Shown: in pieces, positions 8,453-16,407 of the stretch
Layout of the letters: each line of letters opens with the position of its first letter
How positions within the stretch are numbered: position 1 is the stretch's first letter
Origin: a bacterium
GTDB taxonomy: Bacteria > Deinococcota > Deinococci > Deinococcales > Deinococcaceae
Direction: 5' to 3'
Assembly (NCBI GenBank): GCA_021810505.1
Contig: JAJZIR010000010.1
Span: 1 to 64,000, forward strand
DNA: 64,000 nt
Notes under the pieces: model-generated
The model's database searches: none
What the model saw: only the letters and a program-made list of their open reading frames with translations
Told to the model about the DNA's origin: nothing
Translations under genes and position numbers: made by a program

Positions 8453-9643
8453 ATGAACGATTTCGCAGCGCAGCGCGTGGCCAGAGCTCTCCGGGCCTGC
8501 AGGTCTCTCGCAATCTGGCTACTGGGATTGGTTCTGGCCCTGCTCAGTTCCGGGCTGGCTGCTCGCAGCAAGCTTCCGGTACCCGCCGGTCTGGTCGGCA
8601 GCCTCTATCCTAGGGTCCTAGTGCTCCGCCACAGCGGCAGCGCCGACGGCCAGCTGGTGGCCAGCGTCACCAGCCTCTCCGGCAATCAGGGGTTGGGCCT
8701 GATCTACCACAGCAAAAGCGGTAAAAGCTTCCACCTGGTAGGAATTATCCGCGACCCGGCCGCCTCCCACAACTTCGGCCTGTGCTGTTCCACCCTCTAC
8801 CAGCTGCCTATCCGGATCGGCCGGTTGCCCGCCGGAACGCTACTCTGGGCGGCCTCGGTGGGACAGAACGTCTCGGTCCACCGGCGCATGTCCATCGACA
8901 TCTGGGAGAGCCAGGACCTAGGCAAACGCTGGAAGCCGCTGTCGCGCTGCGCCACCGCGGCGAATAGCCGGGGGATCTGGGAACCCCAGTTTTCGGTCGA
9001 CCGGGCCGGAGATCTGGTCTGTTACTTCTCCGACGAGACCTCCCCCCGGCACAGCCAGCGGATCGCCGAGGTGCGCTCGAAGGATGGGGTGCACTGGGGC
9101 AAAGTACACGCGGTGGTCGCGGCCAGCGCCTACGCCGACCGGCCAGGGATGCCAGTGGTCCTGCGGGTATCCAAGCGCCGCTGGCTGATGAGCTACGAGG
9201 TCTGCACGCCGTCCGGGATCCATGCCTGCGCCGCTCACCTGCGTAGCTCCCGCAATGGCTGGAACTGGGGCGATCCAAGGAATCTGGGAAAGATGGTGGT
9301 CAGCCGGAGCGGGCTGTACTTTAACCACGCCCCCACCCTCCAGGTGGTCCGCTCCGGGGGCAAGACCTTCCTCCTGCTGATCGGGGAAGTCCTCCACCAG
9401 CCGGACGGCCACTACGCCCCCGGCAACGGCAAGACCATCTTCGTAAACGCCCACGGCGGCCGGGGAACCTGGACTACCCTGGCCACGCCGGTCGCGGTGA
9501 CGGACGCCAGCAACGACCCCTGCACCAACTACTCCTCGGTGCTGGTGGCGCTGAGGGGGAGGCTCTTGGAGCTGGCCAGCGACTACGACCTGAACGGGGT
9601 CTGCAGGACCTACTTCGCCTCCGAACCGCTCCAGCTTCCCTGA
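8453..9643 (+). CDS. Secreted sialidase-fold glycosidase, GH93 (exo-arabinanase)-like
   Basis: 396 residues. A signal peptide/anchor covers ~17-37 (LAIWLLGLVLALLSSGLAA). The remainder looks like a six-bladed propeller with segments matching GH93: GIWEPQFSVDRAGDLVCYFSDE near 175-196, YADRPGMPVVLRV near 222-234 and WLMSYEVC near 240. In GH93 the RPGMP region and the WEP/SDE blades line the active site; the fold also resembles GH33/BNR enzymes. It probably releases arabino-oligosaccharides outside the cell for the nearby ABC importer. The ATG follows AAGGAGGGG. Its 3' end overlaps the convergent tsaE by 34 bases. Confidence 0.65.
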   Translation: MNDFAAQRVARALRACRSLAIWLLGLVLALLSSGLAARSKLPVPAGLVGSLYPRVLVLRHSGSADGQLVASVTSLSGNQGLGLIYHSKSGKSFHLVGIIRDPAASHNFGLCCSTLYQLPIRIGRLPAGTLLWAASVGQNVSVHRRMSIDIWESQDLGKRWKPLSRCATAANSRGIWEPQFSVDRAGDLVCYFSDETSPRHSQRIAEVRSKDGVHWGKVHAVVAASAYADRPGMPVVLRVSKRRWLMSYEVCTPSGIHACAAHLRSSRNGWNWGDPRNLGKMVVSRSGLYFNHAPTLQVVRSGGKTFLLLIGEVLHQPDGHYAPGNGKTIFVNAHGGRGTWTTLATPVAVTDASNDPCTNYSSVLVALRGRLLELASDYDLNGVCRTYFASEPLQLP

Positions 9644-10062
9644 GGGGGACCGGAAATCCAGCGGGCTGAGCGACCAGGCGGCGCGTAGCTCAGCCTGAGG
9701 ACCGCCGCCTGCGGGTAGCTGGGGTACAGCGCTTCCCCCCACTCGATCGCGGCCAGGCGGCAACTCGACAGCAGCTCTTCCAGGCCCAGCTCCAAGAGCG
9801 GCGCGGGGTCGGCGAGGCGGTACAGGTCGGCGTGCACCAAGGGACCCTGGGGGGTGGGGTAGCTCTGGATCAGGGTGAACGTGGGGCTGGAGACCCGCCC
9901 GGATACCCCCAGCCGCCGGGCCAGGCCGCGCACCAGAGTGGTCTTGCCGGTCCCCAGCTCGCCCTCGAGGAACAGCAAGCTACCCGGCGGTAGCCGCTCG
10001 GCCAAAGCGGCCCCGAAGGCGAGTTGCTCCCGTTCGCTGGGCAGAAAGACTGAGCCGGTCAC
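9610..10062 (-). CDS. tsaE: tRNA threonylcarbamoyladenosine synthesis ATPase TsaE
   Basis: 150 residues, normal for the family. The P-loop GELGTGKTT (34-42), SPTFTLIQSY and HADLYRL segments, and the AAIEWGE motif near 105 are the family hallmarks. TsaE works with TsaB and TsaD to transfer threonylcarbamoyl to A37 of ANN-reading tRNAs. The GTG start overlaps the stop of the upstream coiled-coil gene (GTGA), so it is translated as the last member of the roadblock operon. The C-terminal tail overlaps the convergent GH93 gene by 34 bases. Confidence 0.92.
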   Translation of the reverse strand: MTGSVFLPSEREQLAFGAALAERLPPGSLLFLEGELGTGKTTLVRGLARRLGVSGRVSSPTFTLIQSYPTPQGPLVHADLYRLADPAPLLELGLEELLSSCRLAAIEWGEALYPSYPQAAVLRLSYAPPGRSARWISGPPQGSWSGSEAK

Positions 10063-12602
10063 CCCGGCAAGGCTTCCAGGAAACGGCCCATCCAGCCCAG
10101 GACCTCTTCCAGCCGGGTCAGGTCGCTGAGCACCACCAGCAGCTGCCGATCCGCTCCCCCGCGCAGCAGCACCGTCCCGCGCTCGGCCTCCAGCTGCAGC
10201 GCGGGGGCGCTCTGCCCCAGGTCGGTCGACAGCTCCCGGGTGGCCGAGGCCAGCGCCCCTAGGGCGCCCTCCTCCTCGGCGGCGAGCTGACCAGCCAGCA
10301 GCCGACCGGGGGCCCTCAGGATCAGCCTGGCGATCTCGGGCGACCCAGCCCGCCGTTTGAGTTCAGCGACCTGCTCGGCGGGCAGCTCGGCCGCATCGAC
10401 GAACAGCTCGGCGGCGGGCCGGAGCGGCTCGGAGGCCAGCTGGTCGAACAGGCCCAACAGGCCCTCTAAGGCGCCGGGATCCTTGAGCGCCGAGAGGACG
10501 GCTTCGGCGGCTTGGCGCTCGCTCCTCAGCTCGGCCAAGGCCTGCTCGGCCCCCGCGATCATCTCGCGGTAGCGGAGCAGGCCGGCCGCGGACAGGCTGG
10601 CCAGCTGGCGGTGCTCGGCCAGGGGAGCCGCTGACCGCCTGAGCTGTTCGGCGGCCTCCCCTTCCGGCGAGGGTAGGGTGGCGATCTCGGCCAACAGGGC
10701 GTCAGCCCGGCGGTCCAGCTCGGCGCGCTCCTGCTCGCGGGCCAAGCGCAGAGCCTGCAGCCGCTGCCAGAACCCCTCCAGGTCGACCGGAATCCCGGTC
10801 TCCGCGGCAGAGCGGGCGCCATCCAAGTCGGCGATGAGGCTCTGCTGCTGCTCGGAGGCCGGCAACTCCCTGGCCGCTTGGACCAGGTCGCGCAGCTCGG
10901 ACAGCCAGGAGGTTCTCTGGCGCTCCCTGGCCACCTCCACCCGTTCGGCCAGCTGCAGGATGGAGAGAGCGCCGCCGTCCCCTTCGTCGGCGGCCAGCGC
11001 GCCCAGCTGCAGCGCCTCAGCGACCAGCTGGGCGCGCTGGCGCTGCAGCCGCTGCTCAAATCGCTCCAGGAAGGCCTGGGAGCGGTGCAGGGTCGGGGAG
11101 GGGTCCGCGCCCACTGGTTCCTGATCCTGAGCCAGTTCCCGGACCAGCTCGGCCCGCCACTCCGCCCGCTCGGTGGCCAGTTCAGGGAGCTCAGGGAGCT
11201 GATCCAGGGCAGCCACCATCCGCTGGAGCTGCTCCTGCCTGCCCAGGCGGTAGCGGGTCGCCCAGTCCTGGTAGTGGCGGACCAGCTCGGCAGCCAGGTC
11301 CTCGGCGACCTCGCCCGCCTCGGTGCGCTGGGCCAGCTGCAGGTGCAGCGCCCAGAAGTCGTCCGCCTCGGCCGGCAGGTGGTAGTCCCTGAGGATCTGG
11401 CCCTGGTGCTCCAGGGCCTGCAGCCGGCGAGCCTCTTCTTGGTGGCGGCGCTGCAGCTGGCGCTCCGCCGCCACCATCCAATCGCCCAGATGGGCCAGCT
11501 CGGCAGTAGCCAGAGCCTGGCCTTCCAGCATGCCGGCGATCACCTCGGCTTGCACCAGGCCTTCGGAGATGTCGACCGAGGAGGAAGCCAGGGCGGTCAG
11601 CTCTGCACGCCGCCCCTCCAGCTCCTTGACCTGGCGGGACAGCTCTTCCTTGCCGGCGGCCACGATCTGCTCCCTGAGAGCCTCCAGATCGATCTCGGCC
11701 AGCCGGCGCCCGGTCACCGCGGTGCGGGCCTGTGCGACCTCCTGGGCCAGATCCGAGCGGATGGCCAGGACCTGCGCGTGGTCGCGCTCGATCAGGTTCA
11801 GGCGGCGAGCCTGCTCGGCCAAGTCCAGCTCGAGGAGCCGCTGGCTCTGCTCCGGCTCCAGGCCTTCTGGAGCCACCTCGAGCTCGGCGGAGAGGTCGAG
11901 CTCGGCGGTGGCCGGTCCAGGGATACGCACCACTGAGGACTCGATCAGGCGGCGCAGCTCGGTGGCTAAGGCGTGAGCGCGCTCCAGCTCGGCGCTGGCC
12001 AGGGTACGCTGGCTCTGCGCCGCCTCCACTTGAGCCAGCAGGCTCTCCAGCCGCCGCACCCGCGGCCCACCGATCTGGGCCAACCTGGAAAACTCGGAGC
12101 GCAGCTGGGTGAGTTCCTGGGTCTGAGCGGCCAACAGTTCCTGCAGGCGGGCTTCCAAGGTGTCGCGGAGGGCGAACCCCTCCCTGAGCAGGGCGGGGGC
12201 TGCTTTCGAGGCAGCTTGCTCCTGCTGCAGGACAGTCAGGAGAGCCCGCAGCTTCTGGGTCTCCGGCCACTCGAAATAGAGGTTGTATTTCCTGGTGGTC
12301 TCCTCGAGCACCTTGAGCTGCTGACCCTGCCACTGCAGGGGGTCTTGGGCCTGAGGCTCCTCCGGTTCGGGGGGCAAGGTGGCCAGCAGCTGCTGAATTC
12401 TGGCCTTGGCGAAGGTGGCCGGCATGAACAGCTGCAGCTGCCGGTAGATGCTGCCCTTGAGGATCCGCTCGATCTCGCGGGACCCCAGGGTCTCCGGGGT
12501 CTTGCCAGCTTCCTTGGCCGCTTCGGCGAAGGCTTGGGCCAATTGCCTGGCTGGGATCAGGTCTCCCAGCATCTCGATGGTGGTATCGACAGGACTGGCC
12601 AA
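10059..12602 (-). CDS. 847-residue coiled-coil protein with a roadblock-like C-terminus; function unknown
   Basis: TTG start behind AAGGAG. Three parts are visible. Residues 14-77 align without gaps with residues 15-78 of the roadblock protein at 14392-15027 (shared pattern E..ILK..IY.QLQ..MP......I.QLL..LP). Residues ~90-740 are almost entirely Glu/Gln/Ala/Leu/Arg heptads, that is, long coiled coils with few breaks. The last ~70 residues (ALGALASATREL..., GTVLLRGGADRQLLVVLSDL, then a closing helix) have the helix-strand-helix rhythm of a degenerate roadblock domain. No signal peptide, membrane segment or true P-loop is present, so it is not an SMC ATPase. I infer a long cytoplasmic scaffold joined to the two upstream proteins. 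Confidence 0.6.
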   Translation of the reverse strand: MASPVDTTIEMLGDLIPARQLAQAFAEAAKEAGKTPETLGSREIERILKGSIYRQLQLFMPATFAKARIQQLLATLPPEPEEPQAQDPLQWQGQQLKVLEETTRKYNLYFEWPETQKLRALLTVLQQEQAASKAAPALLREGFALRDTLEARLQELLAAQTQELTQLRSEFSRLAQIGGPRVRRLESLLAQVEAAQSQRTLASAELERAHALATELRRLIESSVVRIPGPATAELDLSAELEVAPEGLEPEQSQRLLELDLAEQARRLNLIERDHAQVLAIRSDLAQEVAQARTAVTGRRLAEIDLEALREQIVAAGKEELSRQVKELEGRRAELTALASSSVDISEGLVQAEVIAGMLEGQALATAELAHLGDWMVAAERQLQRRHQEEARRLQALEHQGQILRDYHLPAEADDFWALHLQLAQRTEAGEVAEDLAAELVRHYQDWATRYRLGRQEQLQRMVAALDQLPELPELATERAEWRAELVRELAQDQEPVGADPSPTLHRSQAFLERFEQRLQRQRAQLVAEALQLGALAADEGDGGALSILQLAERVEVARERQRTSWLSELRDLVQAARELPASEQQQSLIADLDGARSAAETGIPVDLEGFWQRLQALRLAREQERAELDRRADALLAEIATLPSPEGEAAEQLRRSAAPLAEHRQLASLSAAGLLRYREMIAGAEQALAELRSERQAAEAVLSALKDPGALEGLLGLFDQLASEPLRPAAELFVDAAELPAEQVAELKRRAGSPEIARLILRAPGRLLAGQLAAEEEGALGALASATRELSTDLGQSAPALQLEAERGTVLLRGGADRQLLVVLSDLTRLEEVLGWMGRFLEALPG

Positions 12603-12646
12603 GGTATCTCCTTAAGGCGAGGGCCAGGAGGCCGCTGCGGGCGGGC

Positions 12647-14392
12647 TCAGAACTCCTCGTCCCACTCCACGGTGGTGGTCGAGTTCTCCGGCTTGTCCTC
12701 CGGATGCGCCGGGGTGGCTGGTTGCTGCTCAGCCGCCCCAGAGGCGCGCAAGAGGCCTAGCTGGAGACAGATCCCGCGGAATCCGGCGGCAGCCAGCAAG
12801 ACGGCGGCCAACATCAGCAGAGCCCAGAGGATCTGGATCAAGGGGTTCTCGAAGAGGCTGAACTCGGCCAGCAGGTTGAAAGCGCCCAGGCCGGTCAGGG
12901 CGGCCAAGAGGTTGCCGAGCATGGCCAGGCCGTCCAGGGCCAAGGGCAGGAGCAAGAAGACCATGGCCAGCCGGATCAGCTGCCAGGAGCGGTTACGGCC
13001 GCCGAAAGCCAGGCCCAGCAGGCGCAGCGGCCAGAAGATCAGCAGAGCGGCGATCAAGGTGACCAGCAGGCGAGGCCAACCCGACCAGATGCGGTCCAGC
13101 GTAGCCACCCAGGCCGGATCGTTGGAGAGCAGCGGCCGGTGGGTCAGAGCGCTGCGCCAGGCCGCCAACCGGGAGAGCAGCAAGGTCAGATCGGCTACCC
13201 GCAGGCCGGGAGCAGCGCTGAACTGCCGGAGTAGGGACTCCACGTGGCCGGTGTGCACCGGGTGCAGGCGACCAGCCCAGGGGGCCCACAGGTTGGAGAA
13301 CTCCAGCTGCAGGTTGCCCAAGACGGTCTGGGCCGCGGCGATGTGGCTGGCCTGGGCGAGCACGATGGCCCTAGCGACCTGCGCGTCGAGAAAATCCAGG
13401 GCCACCGGCAAGCTGGCCTGCCCGTGGGCCAAGAAAGCCGCCCCGAGCGAGCGAGCCTGGGCCCTGGGCAGGCCCAGAGCGGTCAGCTGCCGCACCATCG
13501 GGTCTCGGGGGGGCCTGGGGCGGCTCACCGCCGCTGCGGAACGGGTAGGGGTGAGCCGGCTCGGGGTAAATGGGGCGGTCCGGGAAAGCGCCACCAAGCC
13601 CGAACCTGGGGCGACCGCCGAGGGGGGGGCCGAAGCGATTCGGCTGCGGACAGATACCAGGTCCGCGCCGATGCGCTTCAGCAGGGCCGGCGCCGAAGCC
13701 GGCGGCTTGAGCTTGGCCAGATCGTCCAGAGCCTTCGAGAACAAGGCCGGCGAGAGCGGCGCGGTGACAGCGGCGTCCTCGATCAGCAGGTAGCCGTTGC
13801 TGGCGCGGGCCAAATCCAGGAAAGCCGCCGAGCGGGAGGCTGATTCGGCGGCCCGGACCTGCCTGGCCATCCTCCCGAGGATGGCTTCCTCGACGGCCCG
13901 CTCCAGCGCGGCGCTGTTTCCGGAATGCGCCGCTGCGAGGAGTTGGGAGCGCACCGCCGGTCCCAAACCGGCGGTCGCGGCCAGGGTATTGACCAGTGGG
14001 GCGGCGTTTTTACCCTGCTGGACTGCCGCGATCAGCTGGTCGTAGATCCCCTTGCGCAGGATCGCCCGGATCTGCCCCAGCTGGGCCTGCAGGTCGGTCG
14101 GGGTGAGGGCGATCGCCTGCGTCGCCGCGTCGAAGTCGCGCTGCAGGGCGCCTACCAACACCGACGAGGCCAGCTGGGGGGCGACCTCGCGGAACAGGTT
14201 TCTGGCCGCGTTCAGGTCGGCCAGGCTGGTGCTGGGCTGCGCAACCTGTTCGGCCTGGACGCTGGACAGCAGGGCGGCGATCTTGGGGTAGACCGCGATC
14301 AGCGCCGGCGCAGCCTGAGCCTGCACCGGAAACAGGGCGGCCAGCAGGCCACCTAAGGTGAGGAGCAGCGGGAAGGTGCGGTACCGGCGCAT
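12647..14392 (-). CDS. Membrane protein with a large extracytoplasmic domain, roadblock operon; function unknown
   Basis: 581 residues. A signal peptide (1-28, LLLTLGGLLAALFPVQAQA) is followed by ~400 helical Ala/Leu-rich residues, a Pro/Ser/Arg linker at ~253-300, three membrane segments (~440-462, 472-500, 517-540) and an acidic tail EDKPENSTTTVEWDEEF. With the signal peptide cleaved, the big domain would face the periplasm and the tail the cytoplasm. Residues 108-120 (IRAILRKGIYDQL) repeat the motif found at the N-termini of both partner proteins. The ATG overlaps the roadblock gene's stop (TGATG), implying tight coupling; the coiled-coil gene follows after 44 bases. I infer it anchors the complex to the envelope. 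Confidence 0.6.
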   Translation of the reverse strand: MRRYRTFPLLLTLGGLLAALFPVQAQAAPALIAVYPKIAALLSSVQAEQVAQPSTSLADLNAARNLFREVAPQLASSVLVGALQRDFDAATQAIALTPTDLQAQLGQIRAILRKGIYDQLIAAVQQGKNAAPLVNTLAATAGLGPAVRSQLLAAAHSGNSAALERAVEEAILGRMARQVRAAESASRSAAFLDLARASNGYLLIEDAAVTAPLSPALFSKALDDLAKLKPPASAPALLKRIGADLVSVRSRIASAPPSAVAPGSGLVALSRTAPFTPSRLTPTRSAAAVSRPRPPRDPMVRQLTALGLPRAQARSLGAAFLAHGQASLPVALDFLDAQVARAIVLAQASHIAAAQTVLGNLQLEFSNLWAPWAGRLHPVHTGHVESLLRQFSAAPGLRVADLTLLLSRLAAWRSALTHRPLLSNDPAWVATLDRIWSGWPRLLVTLIAALLIFWPLRLLGLAFGGRNRSWQLIRLAMVFLLLPLALDGLAMLGNLLAALTGLGAFNLLAEFSLFENPLIQILWALLMLAAVLLAAAGFRGICLQLGLLRASGAAEQQPATPAHPEDKPENSTTTVEWDEEF

Positions 14393-15027
14393 CAGGCCTC
14401 CTTGAGCTGAGTCATGCGGTTAAGTAAGCTTCCGGTATTGGCCGATGCGCTGGCCAGGACCGCCAGGACCTTGCGGTCCCGCAGGCGGCACAGGTAGATG
14501 GCCAACTCGCCCAAGTCCAGATAGACCAGGCGTAGGGGGTGGCGCCGTTCCAGCAAAGCCAGGGTCGCCACGGCCACCGCCGAAGGGTCCCCGGCCAGCG
14601 GGCCAGCGAGGCGGGCGTCGAGCAGCGCGCCGTCGGGTTGGCAGAGCAGGATGTGGGTGACCCCATCCTCCTTGGCCAGCTCGGCGATCCACTGCCGGGG
14701 GTCACGGCTGGCCGGCTGGGGAACAGGGGGCGCCGCTTCCGGGAGGGGGGCCTTAGACCTCTCGGCGGGCCCGCTCTCCGGCAGCCCGGGCGCCGGGAGC
14801 TGGTCCAGAAGCTGGCGGATGGACTGGCGGGCAACCGGAACCGGAACCACCTTCTGGAGGCGGCGGAAGATGCCCTGGCGCAAGACCTTGGCCATCTCCT
14901 CGGCGGTCACCCGGTCCGGGCCGAGGGCGGCTTCGGCCAGCGAGGCCTGCACCAGGCTCTCGGCGGCCCTGCGCGACATCAAGTCATCGAAACCGGAGCA
15001 GACTAGGTTGTACACCGCGTTGCCCAT
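14392..15027 (-). CDS. Roadblock/LC7-domain protein heading a three-protein system; function unknown
   Basis: 211 residues. Residues 15-78 are a helical domain shared with the 847-residue protein downstream (EEMAKVLRQGIFRRLQ core). A Pro-rich linker follows (~79-107). Residues ~112-205 fit the roadblock/LC7 fold: HILLCQPDGALLDARL, AVAVATLALLERR, LRLVYLDLGELAIYLCRL, KVLAVLASASANTGSLLNRM. Bacterial roadblock proteins usually regulate a Ras-like GTPase such as MglA, but none is encoded here. The frame is open to 15180; ATG 15027 is chosen because a -10 box ends 11 bases before it and the homologous domain starts there. It has no Shine-Dalgarno sequence, fitting near-leaderless translation. Confidence 0.65.
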   Translation of the reverse strand: MGNAVYNLVCSGFDDLMSRRAAESLVQASLAEAALGPDRVTAEEMAKVLRQGIFRRLQKVVPVPVARQSIRQLLDQLPAPGLPESGPAERSKAPLPEAAPPVPQPASRDPRQWIAELAKEDGVTHILLCQPDGALLDARLAGPLAGDPSAVAVATLALLERRHPLRLVYLDLGELAIYLCRLRDRKVLAVLASASANTGSLLNRMTQLKEA

Positions 15028-15038
15028 GTTGCGCCCGC

Positions 15039-15044
15039 AGTATA
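15039..15044 (-). promoter_or_regulatory. Extended -10 box of the roadblock operon
   Basis: Minus strand TGCTATACT: TATACT at 15039-15044 with the TG extension directly upstream. It ends 11 bases before ATG 15027, so the predicted 5' leader is about 5 bases. No convincing -35 is seen, as is common with extended -10 promoters. Confidence 0.55.
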
Positions 15045-15188
15045 GCAGCTGCCCGGACATCCCGGAGCAGGGCAAGTCCAGCCCCAGCAGCGAGGAGCGG
15101 GTGTCCGGGCTGGGCGCTGGGCGGTGTCCGGAAAGGGGCAGCGGCTGTACCTGCGCACCCCCTGCCCGGCGGAGTGTCAAAGTGGGGC

Positions 15189-16373
15189 ATGGTTTCCTTG
15201 CGACAACGCGTCGAAGCTGAGTTGGAAGACCTGCAGCGCTCGGGCCTGCGGATCTCGCTGAAAGTCCTCGAGGCCCCCCAGGCCGCCCGGACCGCCGTGG
15301 ACGGGCGCAGCGTCATCAATCTGGCTTCCAACAACTACCTGGGCTTCGCCGACCACCCCGAACTCAAGGCCAGAGCTAAGGAATTCGTGGAGCGCTGGGG
15401 GGTGGGCAGCGGGGCGGTCCGGACCATCGCCGGGACGCTGTCCATCCACCAGCAGCTGGAAGAGCAGCTGGCCAGCTTCAAGGGGACCGAGGCCGCCTTG
15501 GTCTTGCAGAGCGGCTTCACCACCAACCAGGGAGTGCTGGGGGCTCTGCTGAAGGAGGGGGACACCGTCTTCAGCGACGCGCTCAACCACGCCTCGATCA
15601 TCGACGGGCTGCGGCTGACCCGGGCCGAACGCAAGGTCTTCCCCCACCGCGATGTGGGCGCGCTGGAACAGCTGCTGGCCGAAACGAGCGGAGACGGTCT
15701 CAAGCTGGTAGTCACCGATGGGGTCTTCAGCATGGACGGCGACGTCGCCCCGCTGGACCGGTTGGTCGAAGTCGCCCGCCGCTACGGGGCGACCACCTAC
15801 GTCGACGACGCCCACGGCTCCGGGGTCCTGGGTCAAGCCGGGCGCGGGACGGTCCACCACTTCGGGCTCGAAACTTCCCCGGACGTGATCCAAGTGGGCA
15901 CCCTCTCCAAGGCCTGGGGAGGAGTCGGCGGCTACGCCGCCGGGAGCGCCGGGCTGCGGGAGCTGCTGATCAACCGGGCCCGCCCTTTCCTGTTCTCCAC
16001 CAGCCACCCTCCGGCGGTGGTGGGGGGGCTCAGCGCCGCCCTGGAGCTGGTGGTCCGCCAGCCCGAGATCGTGGAGCGGCTTTGGGAGAACACCCGGTTC
16101 TTCCGGAGCGAGCTGCGCCGGCTGGGTTTCGACACCCTGCGCAGCGAGACGCCCATCGTCCCGGTGCTGTTCGGTGAAGCCAGCGCGGCCTTCGAGGCCA
16201 GCCGCCAGCTGCTGGCCAAGGGGATCTTCGCCGTCGGGCTGGGCTTCCCCACCGTTCCGCGCGGCGCCGCCCGCATCCGCAACATCGTGACTGCCGGGCA
16301 CGACCAGGAGATGCTGGAGCAGGCCCTGGCGGCCTACCGAGAGGTAGGCCGCAACCTGGCCCTGATCTCCTAG
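15189..16373 (+). CDS. kbl: Alpha-oxoamine synthase: 2-amino-3-ketobutyrate CoA ligase / 8-amino-7-oxononanoate synthase
   Basis: 394 residues. PLP-dependent condensation of an amino acid with an acyl-CoA. PLP lysine Lys241 in VGTLSKAWGGVGGY; VDDAHGSG at 205-212 holds the Asp and His that contact the cofactor; NLASNNYLG (44-52) and GSGAVRTIAGT (73-83) are family landmarks. From memory the match to the dual KBL/BioF-like enzyme of Thermus is close throughout, so both glycine/threonine and biotin roles are possible. GTG 15174 in the same frame is the alternative start, but the family alignment favours ATG 15189. It is divergent from the roadblock operon; no tdh or bio genes adjoin it. Confidence 0.85.
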   Translation: MVSLRQRVEAELEDLQRSGLRISLKVLEAPQAARTAVDGRSVINLASNNYLGFADHPELKARAKEFVERWGVGSGAVRTIAGTLSIHQQLEEQLASFKGTEAALVLQSGFTTNQGVLGALLKEGDTVFSDALNHASIIDGLRLTRAERKVFPHRDVGALEQLLAETSGDGLKLVVTDGVFSMDGDVAPLDRLVEVARRYGATTYVDDAHGSGVLGQAGRGTVHHFGLETSPDVIQVGTLSKAWGGVGGYAAGSAGLRELLINRARPFLFSTSHPPAVVGGLSAALELVVRQPEIVERLWENTRFFRSELRRLGFDTLRSETPIVPVLFGEASAAFEASRQLLAKGIFAVGLGFPTVPRGAARIRNIVTAGHDQEMLEQALAAYREVGRNLALIS

Positions 16374-16407
16374 GCCCGCAGCGCCCCCCACCCCTAAGGA
16401 GTGCACC

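Noticed and set aside
10078-10130. Possible ATPase (SMC-like) head in the 847-residue coiled-coil protein
   Set aside because: The only P-loop-like string (AAKEAGKT near residues 28-35) lies within the shared helical domain, has no preceding beta strand, and no signature or Walker B follows; the C-terminus looks like a roadblock fold instead.
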